Source of the DNA: a virus
IMG/VR virus record: IMGVR_UViG_3300038688_000001
Span: 1 to 49,588 of that record
Length of the DNA: 49,588 bases
Strand: one strand, 5' to 3'
Numbering within the stretch: the stretch's first letter is position 1; the number at the start of each line of letters is the position of its first letter. The notes below the pieces were generated by a model, which saw only the letters and a program-made list of their open reading frames with translations, was not told the origin of the DNA and did no database searches. Below are positions 40,533 to 47,518 of the stretch, one piece after another. The position numbers and the translations under genes were made by a program.

Positions 40533-41156
40533 TGCAAGGCCAGCCCATTGCAAGGCCATTGCTTTTGCTATGCCAGGGAAGGTTTTGCTCCTTAGTTTTG
40601 CTCTTTCTTTCGGAGTCTTTGCCTTTGCCGCATCCATAAACCACTTAGCCTTGGTCTTCCCGCTCTTGTACGTCACCATATCACCCTTTCCCACAATATC
40701 AGTAGGCACCAAATATGGTAGCCCCTTAGTCCAAAGCAATGTTTTCTTTTGGGCTTCGTCTCCAAACTCGTATGGCTGTACAACTTGGCTATGTGGTGGT
40801 AAGCCGTACACCTTGCTTGGTGTTGGGTTTTCGATCGCTATCTTTTCAATCGGTGCTTCAAGCAACTTCACAAATAATTCTTTTGCTTCCATACCTTTTG
40901 CAAGCCTGTCTTTGTTTAACACCCCTTTCGGGTATAGCCACCTCGCACCGGCATGGCTCAGGTATGTGCAAGGCGGGTGGGCTATCATCATTTCGTATTT
41001 CCCGCTGTACGCCTCTTTCAGAGCATCACACTGTAAGTGCCACTCAGGATGCCCCCCAGAACACGGCTCAAGGTCGCAAGAAAAAGCCTCATGCCCCAAC
41101 GCCCTTAGTTCTTTTGTCACAGTCTGGCTTTCTTCACAAGCTACTAAAATCTTCAA
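40527..41156 (-). CDS. Short cytosine-C5 methyltransferase-like protein, 209 aa
   Basis: TTG start with AGGAGGT seven bases upstream. SAM-binding motif ACEESQTVTKELRALGH with Asp 28 of motif II, and catalytic HPPCTYLS (Pro 61, Pro 62, Cys 63). The C-terminal part (SKTFPGIAKAMALQW) matches the end of the family. The protein is shorter than a normal C5 methylase (about 330 or more), with little room for a target-recognition domain. It may modify phage DNA to protect it or act on a non-DNA substrate. Confidence 0.7.
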   Translation of the reverse strand: MKILVACEESQTVTKELRALGHEAFSCDLEPCSGGHPEWHLQCDALKEAYSGKYEMMIAHPPCTYLSHAGARWLYPKGVLNKDRLAKGMEAKELFVKLLEAPIEKIAIENPTPSKVYGLPPHSQVVQPYEFGDEAQKKTLLWTKGLPYLVPTDIVGKGDMVTYKSGKTKAKWFMDAAKAKTPKERAKLRSKTFPGIAKAMALQWAGLAL

Positions 41157-41178
41157 GATCGAACCTCCTATAAGTGCA

Positions 41179-41229
41179 TTATAACAATCGCATCAACGTG
41201 GGCGCGGAAACGGCCCGCGCCAGTTATGC
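41179..41229 (-). repeat. attC-like site upstream of the methyltransferase-like gene
   Basis: Outer cores GCATAAC (41229-41223) and GTTATAA (41185-41179) on the minus strand enclose a GC-rich imperfect hairpin (GCGCGGGCC around GTTTCC and GCGCCCA). At 51 bases it is a little shorter than a usual attC. It lies between the second 43-bp repeat and the methyltransferase start. Confidence 0.4.
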
Positions 41230-41293
41230 GAAGCGGTATGGTACTGCCCTCAATTAAGCGCACCCTACACCCCTTACCCAGGCCAATCCCGGG

Positions 41294-41336
41294 TGTCCCC
41301 GGCGTGTTGTGTTCCGTCCAGATAACGCCTTGTTAT
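41294..41336 (-). repeat. 43-bp direct repeat, copy 2
   Basis: Identical to 40012-40054. Its minus-strand start overlaps the TAA stop of the gene at 41333. Together the two copies bracket 1.28 kb carrying the DUF3268-like and methyltransferase-like genes. Confidence 0.9.
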
Positions 41337-41659
41337 GCGCCAAAAATAGCCCTTTTGAATAAGCGTAGTTGTTCAGCGTCAATATCAGGAAAGCTCCAAT
41401 GCACAATAGGTTTTTTAAATCTACGATTTTCTATTTTCCAGGCATACATAAGCTGATCGCCCACCATTCTAACTTCTTTCTCTTTTACATTTTTCTCAAT
41501 GCTACTCAACACAGTGCCAAAACCCCCCTCCCATTGATACTCAACATCCCCAATAGTGGCCTTTAAATTTGAAGAATTAATTCGCATAACAAGCCGCTTC
41601 ATTGGAATTTTTGCACTCCCGCGTTCTTCCTCAACCTCTTGCTTTTCAGTAGTTTCCAT
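41333..41659 (-). CDS. Hypothetical protein, 108 aa
   Basis: The ATG at 41659 has TAGGAGAT upstream; an earlier TTG at 41689 is less likely. The acidic N-terminal part (METTEKQEVEEERGSAKI) is followed by a beta-like domain (MRINSSNLKATIGDVEYQWEGG, RMVGDQLMYAWKIENRRF). The stop lies in the GCATAAC core of the second repeat. No family recognised. Confidence 0.6.
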   Translation of the reverse strand: METTEKQEVEEERGSAKIPMKRLVMRINSSNLKATIGDVEYQWEGGFGTVLSSIEKNVKEKEVRMVGDQLMYAWKIENRRFKKPIVHWSFPDIDAEQLRLFKRAIFGA

Positions 41660-41716
41660 TTTGGAAATATCTCCTATTTTGTTTTGCAAAAATCAACTGA
41701 GCTAAAACGTTATATT

Positions 41717-42130
41717 TTACCACGGGGGCTCATCCTTAGGATCTGACCACTGAACAGGATGGTCAGGATCAGCGCCGAAAGCATAAGCAAACTCAATAAC
41801 GTCTATCATTTCCTTGATGCTCATCCGTGACGTGCTCTGCCCGAGGACAACAAACCCGCCTTCAAGTCCAGGCACTACCTTCTGGCCCTTTAACGCTGCG
41901 GTTATCATGTCCTTCCAGTTCTCCTTGGTAAGCTTCATGCCGTGCCACTCTACCTGCTTGGAAATGTCACCCAACATCGACCACATTTTCTTGTTTTGCT
42001 CAAGTGACCGTATTGACTTAACCTCCACAATAGACAACCTAAGCAACGGTTCGATGGGTAACGATCTAAGCATAGCGATGGCGTTGCCCTTGATCTGTTC
42101 CTCCCTGAGTATGTAGGTTTTTGCTTTCAT
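41717..42130 (-). CDS. ninB: NinB-like recombination protein
   Basis: A 137-residue protein with the NinB family pattern: LEQNKKMWSMLGDISKQVEWHG, TKENWKDMITAALKGQ, then VPGLEGGFVVLGQSTSRMS and EFAYAFGAD. NinB (Orf) of lambda binds single-stranded DNA and can replace RecFOR in recombination. It belongs to the recombination operon. The gene ends TAA and is followed by an AATATAAC sequence. Confidence 0.88.
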   Translation of the reverse strand: MKAKTYILREEQIKGNAIAMLRSLPIEPLLRLSIVEVKSIRSLEQNKKMWSMLGDISKQVEWHGMKLTKENWKDMITAALKGQKVVPGLEGGFVVLGQSTSRMSIKEMIDVIEFAYAFGADPDHPVQWSDPKDEPPW

Positions 42131-42133
42131 CTC

Positions 42134-42448
42134 TCATCCCGTAGTGTGTGGGGACTGGATTTCATCCTGCCCGGTTAACGAACACTTACCGCAGACAGAA
42201 CAGAAATATGCACCTGTCCTTTTTATGACTTCGTATTGGTAGTCGTGATTTGTCCCATTAATGGTGCAGTCCGGTCGCGTTATATGCTCAACGTAAATCT
42301 CTTCATTCAAACGATACTTCATTCCGCACTCGTCGCAATCCACTATGCGATCATCCTCGCTGTAGTCCTCCGCCTCTACTTGGAATTTGTCACCGCAATA
42401 TGGGCATATTGAGTCGTTATCATCATACTGAACTTCGTATTTACTCAT
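42134..42448 (-). CDS. Zinc-ribbon protein, 104 aa
   Basis: Three Cys pairs: CPYCG (residues 15-19), CDECG and CSVCGKC, in a strongly acidic protein with EVEHITRPDCTINGTNH-type beta segments. It lies between NinB and the annealing protein. It probably binds nucleic acid or a recombination partner. No family recognised. Confidence 0.65.
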   Translation of the reverse strand: MSKYEVQYDDNDSICPYCGDKFQVEAEDYSEDDRIVDCDECGMKYRLNEEIYVEHITRPDCTINGTNHDYQYEVIKRTGAYFCSVCGKCSLTGQDEIQSPHTTG

Positions 42449-42486
42449 TTCATTCCTCCCTCAACCCCAACGAAGGGGGCTATCGG

Positions 42487-43158
42487 TTAATACGGTATGT
42501 CTGGATTTCCTGGCGGGTTGTTGGCTGCCCTCCAGTCCGCAATATGTGTTTCGATATCGGGAATGATTTTTTCCATGTCGTCATCGGACAACTTGTCCTT
42601 GCCGGCCTTCATAAAATCAACAAAGTCTGTCATCCCCTCACCTTTTACCCCTTTTGACACAAGAGCATTAAACAGCCTACGCTTAACGGGTTCTTTCTGG
42701 CTTGAGTTTTTATTTACCGGGACGCCAGCGTATTTTTTGCCATCCCATCGTCCGGCATAAATATCAGCGGCAACCCCGATCATTTTGCAGGCTACGCTCA
42801 AGGCATCCGTAATAGCCATCTTGTATCCTTCGTCAGACGCATGAAGTCCGGCCTTTTCCTTGACGATAAGCATTGACCCGCCGATTCCAGGTATTGGATC
42901 GCTCCACTTGTCGTCCTCTTTAAAATACAGATGAACTTCTGCAAAGGCGAATATCTGACCGTCAGATACAGGCTCGTTCCAAACTTTTTTGACTTCGTAT
43001 TTCCAACCCGTACCGCAGGGGCCGAACTGTTCGGTTAGCGCCTGGTAGCGCCATTGTGGGTTGATGTCGGTCTTACCCTTCAGCCGGCCAGCATTTATTT
43101 GCTTTAGCGCATGGGGCGGCGGCTGCTTTACATTTTCCCAGATCCTTGTGTTCGACAT
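42487..43158 (-). CDS. Rad52-like single-strand annealing protein
   Basis: 223 residues with the typical Rad52-superfamily core: INPQWRYQALTEQFGPCGTGW at the start, then the strand-helix region KAGLHASDEGYKMAITDALSV and KMIGVAADIYAGRWDGKKY. It would anneal complementary single strands, together with the exonuclease encoded just upstream. The C-terminal part is flexible and acidic (DKLSDDDMEKIIPDIETH), as in SSAPs that recruit SSB. Confidence 0.82.
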   Translation of the reverse strand: MSNTRIWENVKQPPPHALKQINAGRLKGKTDINPQWRYQALTEQFGPCGTGWKYEVKKVWNEPVSDGQIFAFAEVHLYFKEDDKWSDPIPGIGGSMLIVKEKAGLHASDEGYKMAITDALSVACKMIGVAADIYAGRWDGKKYAGVPVNKNSSQKEPVKRRLFNALVSKGVKGEGMTDFVDFMKAGKDKLSDDDMEKIIPDIETHIADWRAANNPPGNPDIPY

Positions 43159-43159
43159 G

Positions 43160-43969
43160 CTATACCTCCCGTTTTGCCCAATAAGGCAGGTCTATTGTTT
43201 CAAGCCCGGGCCAGTCTCCAGTGAATTTGCATTCCGCTATGGTGTCCAGGTCTTCATTGCGTTCTGCCATTCCTTGAGTTTTCGCCTCAAGGTCCAATTC
43301 GAACATGCGCACAGGGTATTTGCCCCCACTTGCGGACGATGAGACAGCCAGGAACAGGAATTGAGGTCGATCCCCATAGTATGAGGTGGCTCCAGCGGAA
43401 TAATGGGCGTCCTGGACATGATATCGATACTCAGCCACGGATTTATTGAACCGCTCAATGTCGGATGTGGTCTTGATATCCACAATAACGGGGTGATCCT
43501 TCATGCTGAAATCGGGGCGGCACTTGCAAAGTATTTCGGTAGTGGGATCTGTCCAGAATATCGATTGCTCTGCGATAAACCCGGACTCGTACATTTTTTT
43601 AAAGTCTGGGTATGCGAGGGCTGATTCTCGCATATATTTGACACGCGAAAAGTCTTCAGGCGACAGAACGCACATGCCAATTGATGCCTCTATGAATTCG
43701 GCGTACTCCTGCTTTCCGGCCTTCGTCCTCCGGTCAACCTTGGGCGCCTCGATGTATTCCTTGTCGAACCGATCGGGTTCAAGTATGGCGCAATGTACAG
43801 CGGTTCCAAGGTTGAACGCTTCGATTTTGGATGGATCGGTCGGCGCGTTCATACTCCACTCAATAAGTGCCGGGGATTTGTGCACAAGATCGAGGGTGCT
43901 TTTGGATATTCCCTCTTTTTTGTGATAGTCCTCGTTGCTCATGTCAGAAATTATTTTTTGCTCTGCCAT
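43160..43969 (-). CDS. RecE-like PD-(D/E)XK exonuclease
   Basis: A 269-residue nuclease. It opens NEDYHKKEGISKSTLDLVHKSP, with GTAVHCAILEP (His 59), Glu 134 (FIAEQSIFW), CRPDF (Asp 153) and VDIKTT (Asp 164, Lys 166), the PD-(D/E)XK catalytic pattern of the RecE/DUF3799 group. It digests one strand from double-stranded ends and makes the substrate for the annealing protein encoded directly downstream. Confidence 0.85.
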   Translation of the reverse strand: MAEQKIISDMSNEDYHKKEGISKSTLDLVHKSPALIEWSMNAPTDPSKIEAFNLGTAVHCAILEPDRFDKEYIEAPKVDRRTKAGKQEYAEFIEASIGMCVLSPEDFSRVKYMRESALAYPDFKKMYESGFIAEQSIFWTDPTTEILCKCRPDFSMKDHPVIVDIKTTSDIERFNKSVAEYRYHVQDAHYSAGATSYYGDRPQFLFLAVSSSASGGKYPVRMFELDLEAKTQGMAERNEDLDTIAECKFTGDWPGLETIDLPYWAKREV

Positions 43970-43989
43970 GCCATACCTCCTATTCCATG

Positions 43990-44277
43990 TTATGACGGCA
44001 ACCGATCGGCGCCGAACTTTTTAATGAATCCTGGTATCGGATACAAACAGATCACAACATTGCCATCCAACCCGGATTCCAAGTTGACATACGGGCCGTT
44101 CAAGCGGATGGCTTTGAAATCAGGGAAAATCTCAACGAATGCATCATGTTGAATATGTATTCTGATGTTATAGCTTGTTGACGGCAATGAAACAATGTCT
44201 TCCATGAACTCGTCTGGCAATGACTTTACAAACTCAAAAACTTTTCTCATTTCTTTTAGGAATTGGTCTTTTTCCAT
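43990..44277 (-). CDS. Hypothetical protein, 95 aa
   Basis: Starts MEKDQFLKEMRKVFEFVKSLP after a weak site, a helical N-terminal part followed by strands (SYNIRIHIQHDAFVEIFPDF). It is in the recombination operon. No family recognised. Confidence 0.6.
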   Translation of the reverse strand: MEKDQFLKEMRKVFEFVKSLPDEFMEDIVSLPSTSYNIRIHIQHDAFVEIFPDFKAIRLNGPYVNLESGLDGNVVICLYPIPGFIKKFGADRLPS

Positions 44278-44278
44278 T

Positions 44279-44641
44279 TTAGTCCTCCAAATTAATGGTT
44301 AAATCATCCTGTCCGTCCATGTCCGCCAGGTATTGCTTAAGGGCGGCGAGGGACGGGAATTCTCTGGTGTGGGTTATGTCCGCGATGTAAAGCTTAAACA
44401 CCGGTTCAGCCTCGTTTCTGTTTGCGAAGTTTCTAACCTCAACGCCTATTGATACAGCCGCCCCGTCGTGCATATGGCTGGCCGACAGAACCAGATCCTT
44501 AAGCTCGCTGATCGATGTGGAGTTCTTTGTCGGTTCCTGCAACCCCTCTATGTACTTTAGGGCATGGTCAAATGAGCTGTCTTCAGCATAAAATCCAGCG
44601 CCCCGCTTTATCGTTTTTATGGCTTCGTTTTTGTCCATCAT
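44279..44641 (-). CDS. Hypothetical protein, 120 aa
   Basis: Overlaps the previous gene (ATGA) with GGAGGATGG before it. The sequence (EAIKTIKRGAGFYAEDSS, then strands SIGVEVRNFANRNEAEPVF) ends with an acidic tail (DGQDDLTINLED). No family recognised. Confidence 0.6.
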   Translation of the reverse strand: MMDKNEAIKTIKRGAGFYAEDSSFDHALKYIEGLQEPTKNSTSISELKDLVLSASHMHDGAAVSIGVEVRNFANRNEAEPVFKLYIADITHTREFPSLAALKQYLADMDGQDDLTINLED

Positions 44642-44967
44642 CCATCCTCCTTCAGGCTTTTAATGAATCTGTACTCTGCGAATGAGAGTTCTGCGCATTG
44701 CTTGCATCCGGTGTGCACCCTGTATCCTACTTTTCTGGTAACGACAGTGTTATGAATGTCAGCGTTGTGGTCATCCCACTCCGCATATGGAGTATCGACG
44801 CAAAATGTTGCTTGTGCGCGTTCGGCGACCGGGCATCCATCGCATCGTTGGTTGTCCCAAAACATTTGGCACAACGCGCAATTATTTATCCCACGATCCA
44901 CCCCTCCACTCCCCCATACCGTTCGCCACTTCTCAATGCTTTTCTCAAGAGCCTCTGATTTTGTCAT
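44638..44967 (-). CDS. Cys-rich hypothetical protein, 109 aa
   Basis: CALCQMFWDNQRCDGCP and CKQC could bind zinc; between them lies a segment with TFCVDTPYAEWDDHNAD. It overlaps both neighbours. Proteins of this Cys pattern are common in phage recombination modules but have no known function. Confidence 0.6.
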   Translation of the reverse strand: MTKSEALEKSIEKWRTVWGSGGVDRGINNCALCQMFWDNQRCDGCPVAERAQATFCVDTPYAEWDDHNADIHNTVVTRKVGYRVHTGCKQCAELSFAEYRFIKSLKEDG

Positions 44968-45194
44968 TTGGGTGCCTCCCTATCGTCAAGGCTGTTGAGC
45001 CATTCCCGCAATTCATCCTCGACAGCCTTTCTGGCATCGTTGTAGCAATACCCTCCAATCTCCACCTCTCCGACTATCTCGTCTGACATTATGGCGATTC
45101 TAAGCCCCATTTTTTCATTTCCCGCAGACATCCAATTGACGGTAAATAGGCGGGTGGTTATCGATTCTGCACAGTCTTGTATTGATAGTGGCAT
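44964..45194 (-). CDS. Hypothetical protein, 76 aa
   Basis: The ATG at 45194 has GGAGGACGCC before it. It reads MPLSIQDCAESITTRLFTVNW, then strands and a final helix (YNDARKAVEDELREWLNSLD). It overlaps the next gene. No family recognised. Confidence 0.6.
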   Translation of the reverse strand: MPLSIQDCAESITTRLFTVNWMSAGNEKMGLRIAIMSDEIVGEVEIGGYCYNDARKAVEDELREWLNSLDDREAPK

Positions 45195-45216
45195 GGCGTC
45201 CTCCGTGTGTGGTTGG

Positions 45217-45765
45217 TTACTTGGTCCCGAGAATTGCATGCAGGGCTGTGCCAACTTCATTTTTGATTGATTCTTCTTTATGGCGCTCAAGCTCTGCCTT
45301 GATTTCCTTTTTAACAGCGCTGGTGACAACATCCTTGGCCTGTTCAAGATCTCGTTTTTTTGCATCGGACACCCCTTTTTTGATGAACCATTCCGCAAAA
45401 GTCATAGAAGAAGATGTGCAGCCCTGTAGCCTTTTGCCAGTGCTATCGACAGGGCCAAATATGGTTTCGTCGAAATGTTTTTTCATGAGGTCTTCGATGG
45501 TCCCAACAAAGTTGGGTTCGCCCCATCTCCCGGTAAGGGCTATTTCCTCCGACATGAAGGACTCGACACGCTCACGCATCAGGTCCGATATCTGCTTGGA
45601 CACCATTCTTGACATATCCTCCGCAAGTTTTTTTAGAGTTGGCCCGGCTATGGTTTTGGCCGCCTGCCTCACGACAGAGTTGCGAAGCTCCTCAGTAATA
45701 AGGTCGCCGGCCGACATTTCTTCATCCCAAAGGTCGCCAAGATCAATCGTTACGTTGAGTTGCAT
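45217..45765 (-). CDS. Hypothetical coiled-coil protein, first gene of the recombination operon, 182 aa
   Basis: The ATG at 45765 has a near-ideal TTGGAGGT site. N-terminal MQLNVTIDLGDLWDEEM, then long charged helices (RQAAKTIAGPTLKKLAEDMSRMVS, KKEIKAELERHKEESIKNE). It follows the pseudoknotted leader RNA and so is the gene most directly exposed to its control. No family recognised. Confidence 0.65.
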   Translation of the reverse strand: MQLNVTIDLGDLWDEEMSAGDLITEELRNSVVRQAAKTIAGPTLKKLAEDMSRMVSKQISDLMRERVESFMSEEIALTGRWGEPNFVGTIEDLMKKHFDETIFGPVDSTGKRLQGCTSSSMTFAEWFIKKGVSDAKKRDLEQAKDVVTSAVKKEIKAELERHKEESIKNEVGTALHAILGTK

Positions 45766-45774
45766 ATCATACCT

Positions 45775-45884
45775 CCAAAAATAGAAATCCCGGCGCACAT
45801 CAGCTCGTGATGAGGACAATCAGGCGGGATTGGCTCACTGATGGCGCCGGGAAATATGTATGGTTTAATTTTATCCTCATCACG
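45775..45884 (-). ncRNA. Pseudoknotted leader RNA of the leftward operon (P-L leader)
   Basis: The predicted transcript start falls on the first base of stem 1. Stem 1 pairs 45884-45874 with 45816-45806 (11 perfect pairs). Stem 2 pairs 45852-45838 with 45803-45788 (15 pairs, one bulge). Their order is interleaved, so together they make an H-type pseudoknot. A 5-pair inner hairpin (45832-45828 with 45821-45817) stacks directly on stem 1. A U-rich stretch follows stem 2 and precedes the GGAGGT ribosome site. Found by eye. Confidence 0.6.
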
Positions 45885-45890
45885 ATTTAT

Positions 45891-45919
45891 ACTCTACTTC
45901 TTTGGTGTTGATGTGTCAA
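45891..45919 (-). promoter_or_regulatory. Leftward promoter (P-L) of the recombination operon
   Basis: Minus strand TTGACA (45919-45914), 17-base spacer, TAGAGT (45896-45891). The predicted start is near 45884, at the first base of the pseudoknotted leader. Confidence 0.65.
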
Positions 45920-45961
45920 CGGCTAAATTAACTACGCCATAAACCGCCAACCGCGCCGCAA

Positions 45962-46228
45962 CTAATCCGATACGGTCGGGCTGTTTTGAACAACGTCGTC
46001 GTGGTCCGCCTGGTCCTCTTTGAGTTGCTTGAGCGTGGCCTCCATTTTGTCGATCTGGTCGGCTATGTTTTCCAGTTCCATCTCGAAGAACACAATTGCC
46101 GACTTTTGGAATGGCTCCATTTCGTCCCGTTCTTTGCTCGAATACGAGTCTGTCAAATCAAGGAAATCCTTGTGGATCATGCCCATGGCATTTATGCAGC
46201 GTGGCGATTTTTCTATTAGGTCGTGCAT
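45962..46228 (-). CDS. Hypothetical coiled-coil protein, 88 aa
   Basis: Starts after AAAGGAGTAACCC. The C-terminal half is a coiled coil (FFEMELENIADQIDKMEATLKQLKED) followed by an acidic tail. It stands between the P-L promoter and the membrane miniproteins. No family recognised. Confidence 0.65.
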   Translation of the reverse strand: MHDLIEKSPRCINAMGMIHKDFLDLTDSYSSKERDEMEPFQKSAIVFFEMELENIADQIDKMEATLKQLKEDQADHDDVVQNSPTVSD

Positions 46229-46244
46229 GGGTTACTCCTTTAAT

Positions 46245-46340
46245 CTACGAAAACAGGATGTGAAATGTCGCAGCAAAAGCTGCGGTCCCCGCCGAGAAAA
46301 CGGCAACATCGCGCACCATAGTTTTAATCGTCCTTACCAT
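46245..46340 (-). CDS. Membrane miniprotein, 31 aa
   Basis: A good GGAGGGCGC site precedes the ATG. It reads MVRTIKTMVRD and then one Ala-rich membrane segment (VAVFSAGTAAFAATFHILF). It follows another membrane miniprotein directly. Confidence 0.5.
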   Translation of the reverse strand: MVRTIKTMVRDVAVFSAGTAAFAATFHILFS

Positions 46341-46349
46341 TGCGCCCTC

Positions 46350-46499
46350 CTACCACCGCAAATAAATGTAATACCCGATGAATCCGAACCATGCAAAAAC
46401 AATGATCGCCATTATGACGTCGAGCGGCCCAATCCGTTTTTCTTTTATCTGCGCACAAGACACCTTGTCCCACCATAACCTCATTCGTTCGTAGTCCAT
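46350..46499 (-). CDS. Membrane miniprotein, 49 aa
   Basis: The ATG follows GGGGAGTAATT. It has a basic and Trp-rich N-terminal half (ERMRLWWDKVSCAQIKEKR) and one C-terminal membrane helix (DVIMAIIVFAWFGFIGYYIYL). It stands in the operon between two other small genes. Confidence 0.55.
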   Translation of the reverse strand: MDYERMRLWWDKVSCAQIKEKRIGPLDVIMAIIVFAWFGFIGYYIYLRW

Positions 46500-46501
46500 A
46501 A

Positions 46502-46702
46502 TTACTCCCCAAAATAACCAGTTAAAGCCGGAACTCCATCATAGGGGCACAACTCGCCGCGCCTAAAAAACTCAGGTATCCTCGGGTCGTCGTCCGAAAG
46601 GTCCACGCCGAGCACAGCGCGCTTGCGGGATGCCTCGAACCTGCGAAGGGTGTCTTTAATTGCCTGGGCCTTTATCTCTGTTGGGGTTTTGATGTTCGTC
46701 AT
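46502..46702 (-). CDS. Hypothetical protein, first gene left of the regulatory region, 66 aa
   Basis: Starts after AAAGGAGGCCGCCC. The sequence (TPTEIKAQAIKDTLRRFEASRKRAV, then DLSDDDPRIPEFFRRGELCPYDGV) suggests a small helical protein. As the first gene after the switch region it may be an early regulator. No family recognised. Confidence 0.65.
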   Translation of the reverse strand: MTNIKTPTEIKAQAIKDTLRRFEASRKRAVLGVDLSDDDPRIPEFFRRGELCPYDGVPALTGYFGE

Positions 46703-46748
46703 TGGGCGGCCTCCTTTGGTTTACATGAAATCGTCAGGGTTGAGTTAC

Positions 46749-46776
46749 ATTATGCACAGTCTTAAATTAATTGCAA
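46749..46776 (-). promoter_or_regulatory. Leftward promoter of the 46702 operon
   Basis: Minus strand TTGCAA (46776-46771), 16-base spacer, CATAAT (46754-46749). A moderate match to a sigma-70 promoter, in the region divergent from the HTH gene. Confidence 0.5.
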
Positions 46777-46783
46777 GGATTAT

Positions 46784-46794
46784 TTCACCGTGAA
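46784..46794. promoter_or_regulatory. Possible operator dyad
   Basis: TTCAC-C-GTGAA, an 11-bp perfect palindrome upstream of the leftward -35 box and between the two divergent promoters. A natural binding site for the neighbouring HTH protein, though no second copy was noted. Confidence 0.35.
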
Positions 46795-46823
46795 CTAAAA
46801 TAAATTTCATAGCGAAAAACAGC

Positions 46824-46853
46824 TTGACACGCCCCACGGAATGTGCCTATTGT
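46824..46853 (+). promoter_or_regulatory. Rightward promoter of the HTH regulator, apparently leaderless
   Basis: TTGACA (46824-46829), 18-base spacer, TATTGT (46848-46853). Only 7 bases separate the -10 box from the ATG at 46861, so the transcript should start at or within a base or two of the start codon, as for lambda cI from PRM. Confidence 0.6.
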
Positions 46854-46860
46854 GGAACTC

Positions 46861-47058
46861 ATGAAGATTACACATATCACACGGACGATAGAGGCGGAGT
46901 TGAAGCGGATGTACGGGTCAAACCGGAAGGCTGCGGCAGCTCTTGGGATAACCTATAGAAGGTATTGCCAGATCAGACAAGGGCGCGTTGCGGACAGGCA
47001 GCTTAAGCCCAAGATGATTGATCGCGTTAAGTTAGCCCTGGGGGTTGAATCTACTTAA
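46861..47058 (+). CDS. Small HTH regulator (Cro/XRE-like)
   Basis: 65 residues. The centre (NRKAAAALGITYRRYCQIRQG) has a helix-turn-helix, with a basic flank; the rest is short and helical (MKITHITRTIEAELKRMYG, then KPKMIDRVKLALGV). It probably controls the divergent promoters on either side. There is no ribosome site because the transcript appears to begin at the ATG. It could be a Cro-like repressor or an activator; no separate CI-type gene was seen. Confidence 0.7.
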   Translation: MKITHITRTIEAELKRMYGSNRKAAAALGITYRRYCQIRQGRVADRQLKPKMIDRVKLALGVEST

Positions 47059-47109
47059 TGACCTCCCCCAAGATCCCCATACGACAACCAACAGTATGAG
47101 AGGAAATAA

Positions 47110-47223
47110 ATGTATACACCGCCATTCGGAGAAGTTTTAAGGCTTCAAGCCTTTTGGATAGCAGTTTCATCGAGAGAGCCATGGCCATGGGCCGTTGAGT
47201 ATTTCCGTCATATGTGGGAATAG
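47110..47223 (+). CDS. Small Trp-rich protein, 37 aa
   Basis: The ATG follows GAGAGGAAAT. It reads MYTPPFGEVLRLQAFWIAVSS and then EPWPWAVEYFRHMWE before TAG. Reading through the TAG would add ten codons up to a TAA just before the next ribosome site. Function unknown. Confidence 0.5.
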   Translation: MYTPPFGEVLRLQAFWIAVSSREPWPWAVEYFRHMWE

Positions 47224-47269
47224 CTACCGCGTTGCGGGAGCGGGAAACAAGATTAACCAAGGAGAAAAA

Positions 47270-47518
47270 ATGTTCGCTAATATAGAACAGGCAATAATAC
47301 TAATATGCAGTGGGTCTTCTATATTCCTATTCGCTTCTAACAAAAAGCGCCTACGGTTTTTTGGATTTTGCATCGCCATTTGCGGGCAACCGTTTTGGTG
47401 GCACACTTCCTGGAATGCAGGTCAGTGGGGAATATTCGTACTTTCTATATGGTTCACGATTAACCATGTAAGGGGAATTATAAACAACCGAAAGGGAGGA
47501 ACCAATGTGCGAAAATGA
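47270..47518 (+). CDS. Membrane protein, 82 aa
   Basis: A strong AAGGAG site. Two or three membrane segments (EQAIILICSGSSIFLFAS, FFGFCIAICGQPFWW, GIFVLSIWFTINHVRG). It overlaps the next gene. No family recognised; small membrane proteins of this kind are common among early phage genes. Confidence 0.65.
   Translation: MFANIEQAIILICSGSSIFLFASNKKRLRFFGFCIAICGQPFWWHTSWNAGQWGIFVLSIWFTINHVRGIINNRKGGTNVRK

Noticed and set aside
41223-41338. An additional small gene between the attC-like site and the second 43-bp repeat
   Set aside because: Frames there are short, without ribosome sites and with low-complexity GC-rich product; more likely a degenerate or empty unit.
46324-46512. 62-codon minus-strand frame MGSNYGLRTNEVM
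   Set aside because: It shadows the 49-residue membrane protein, whose frame has the ribosome site and a clear membrane helix.
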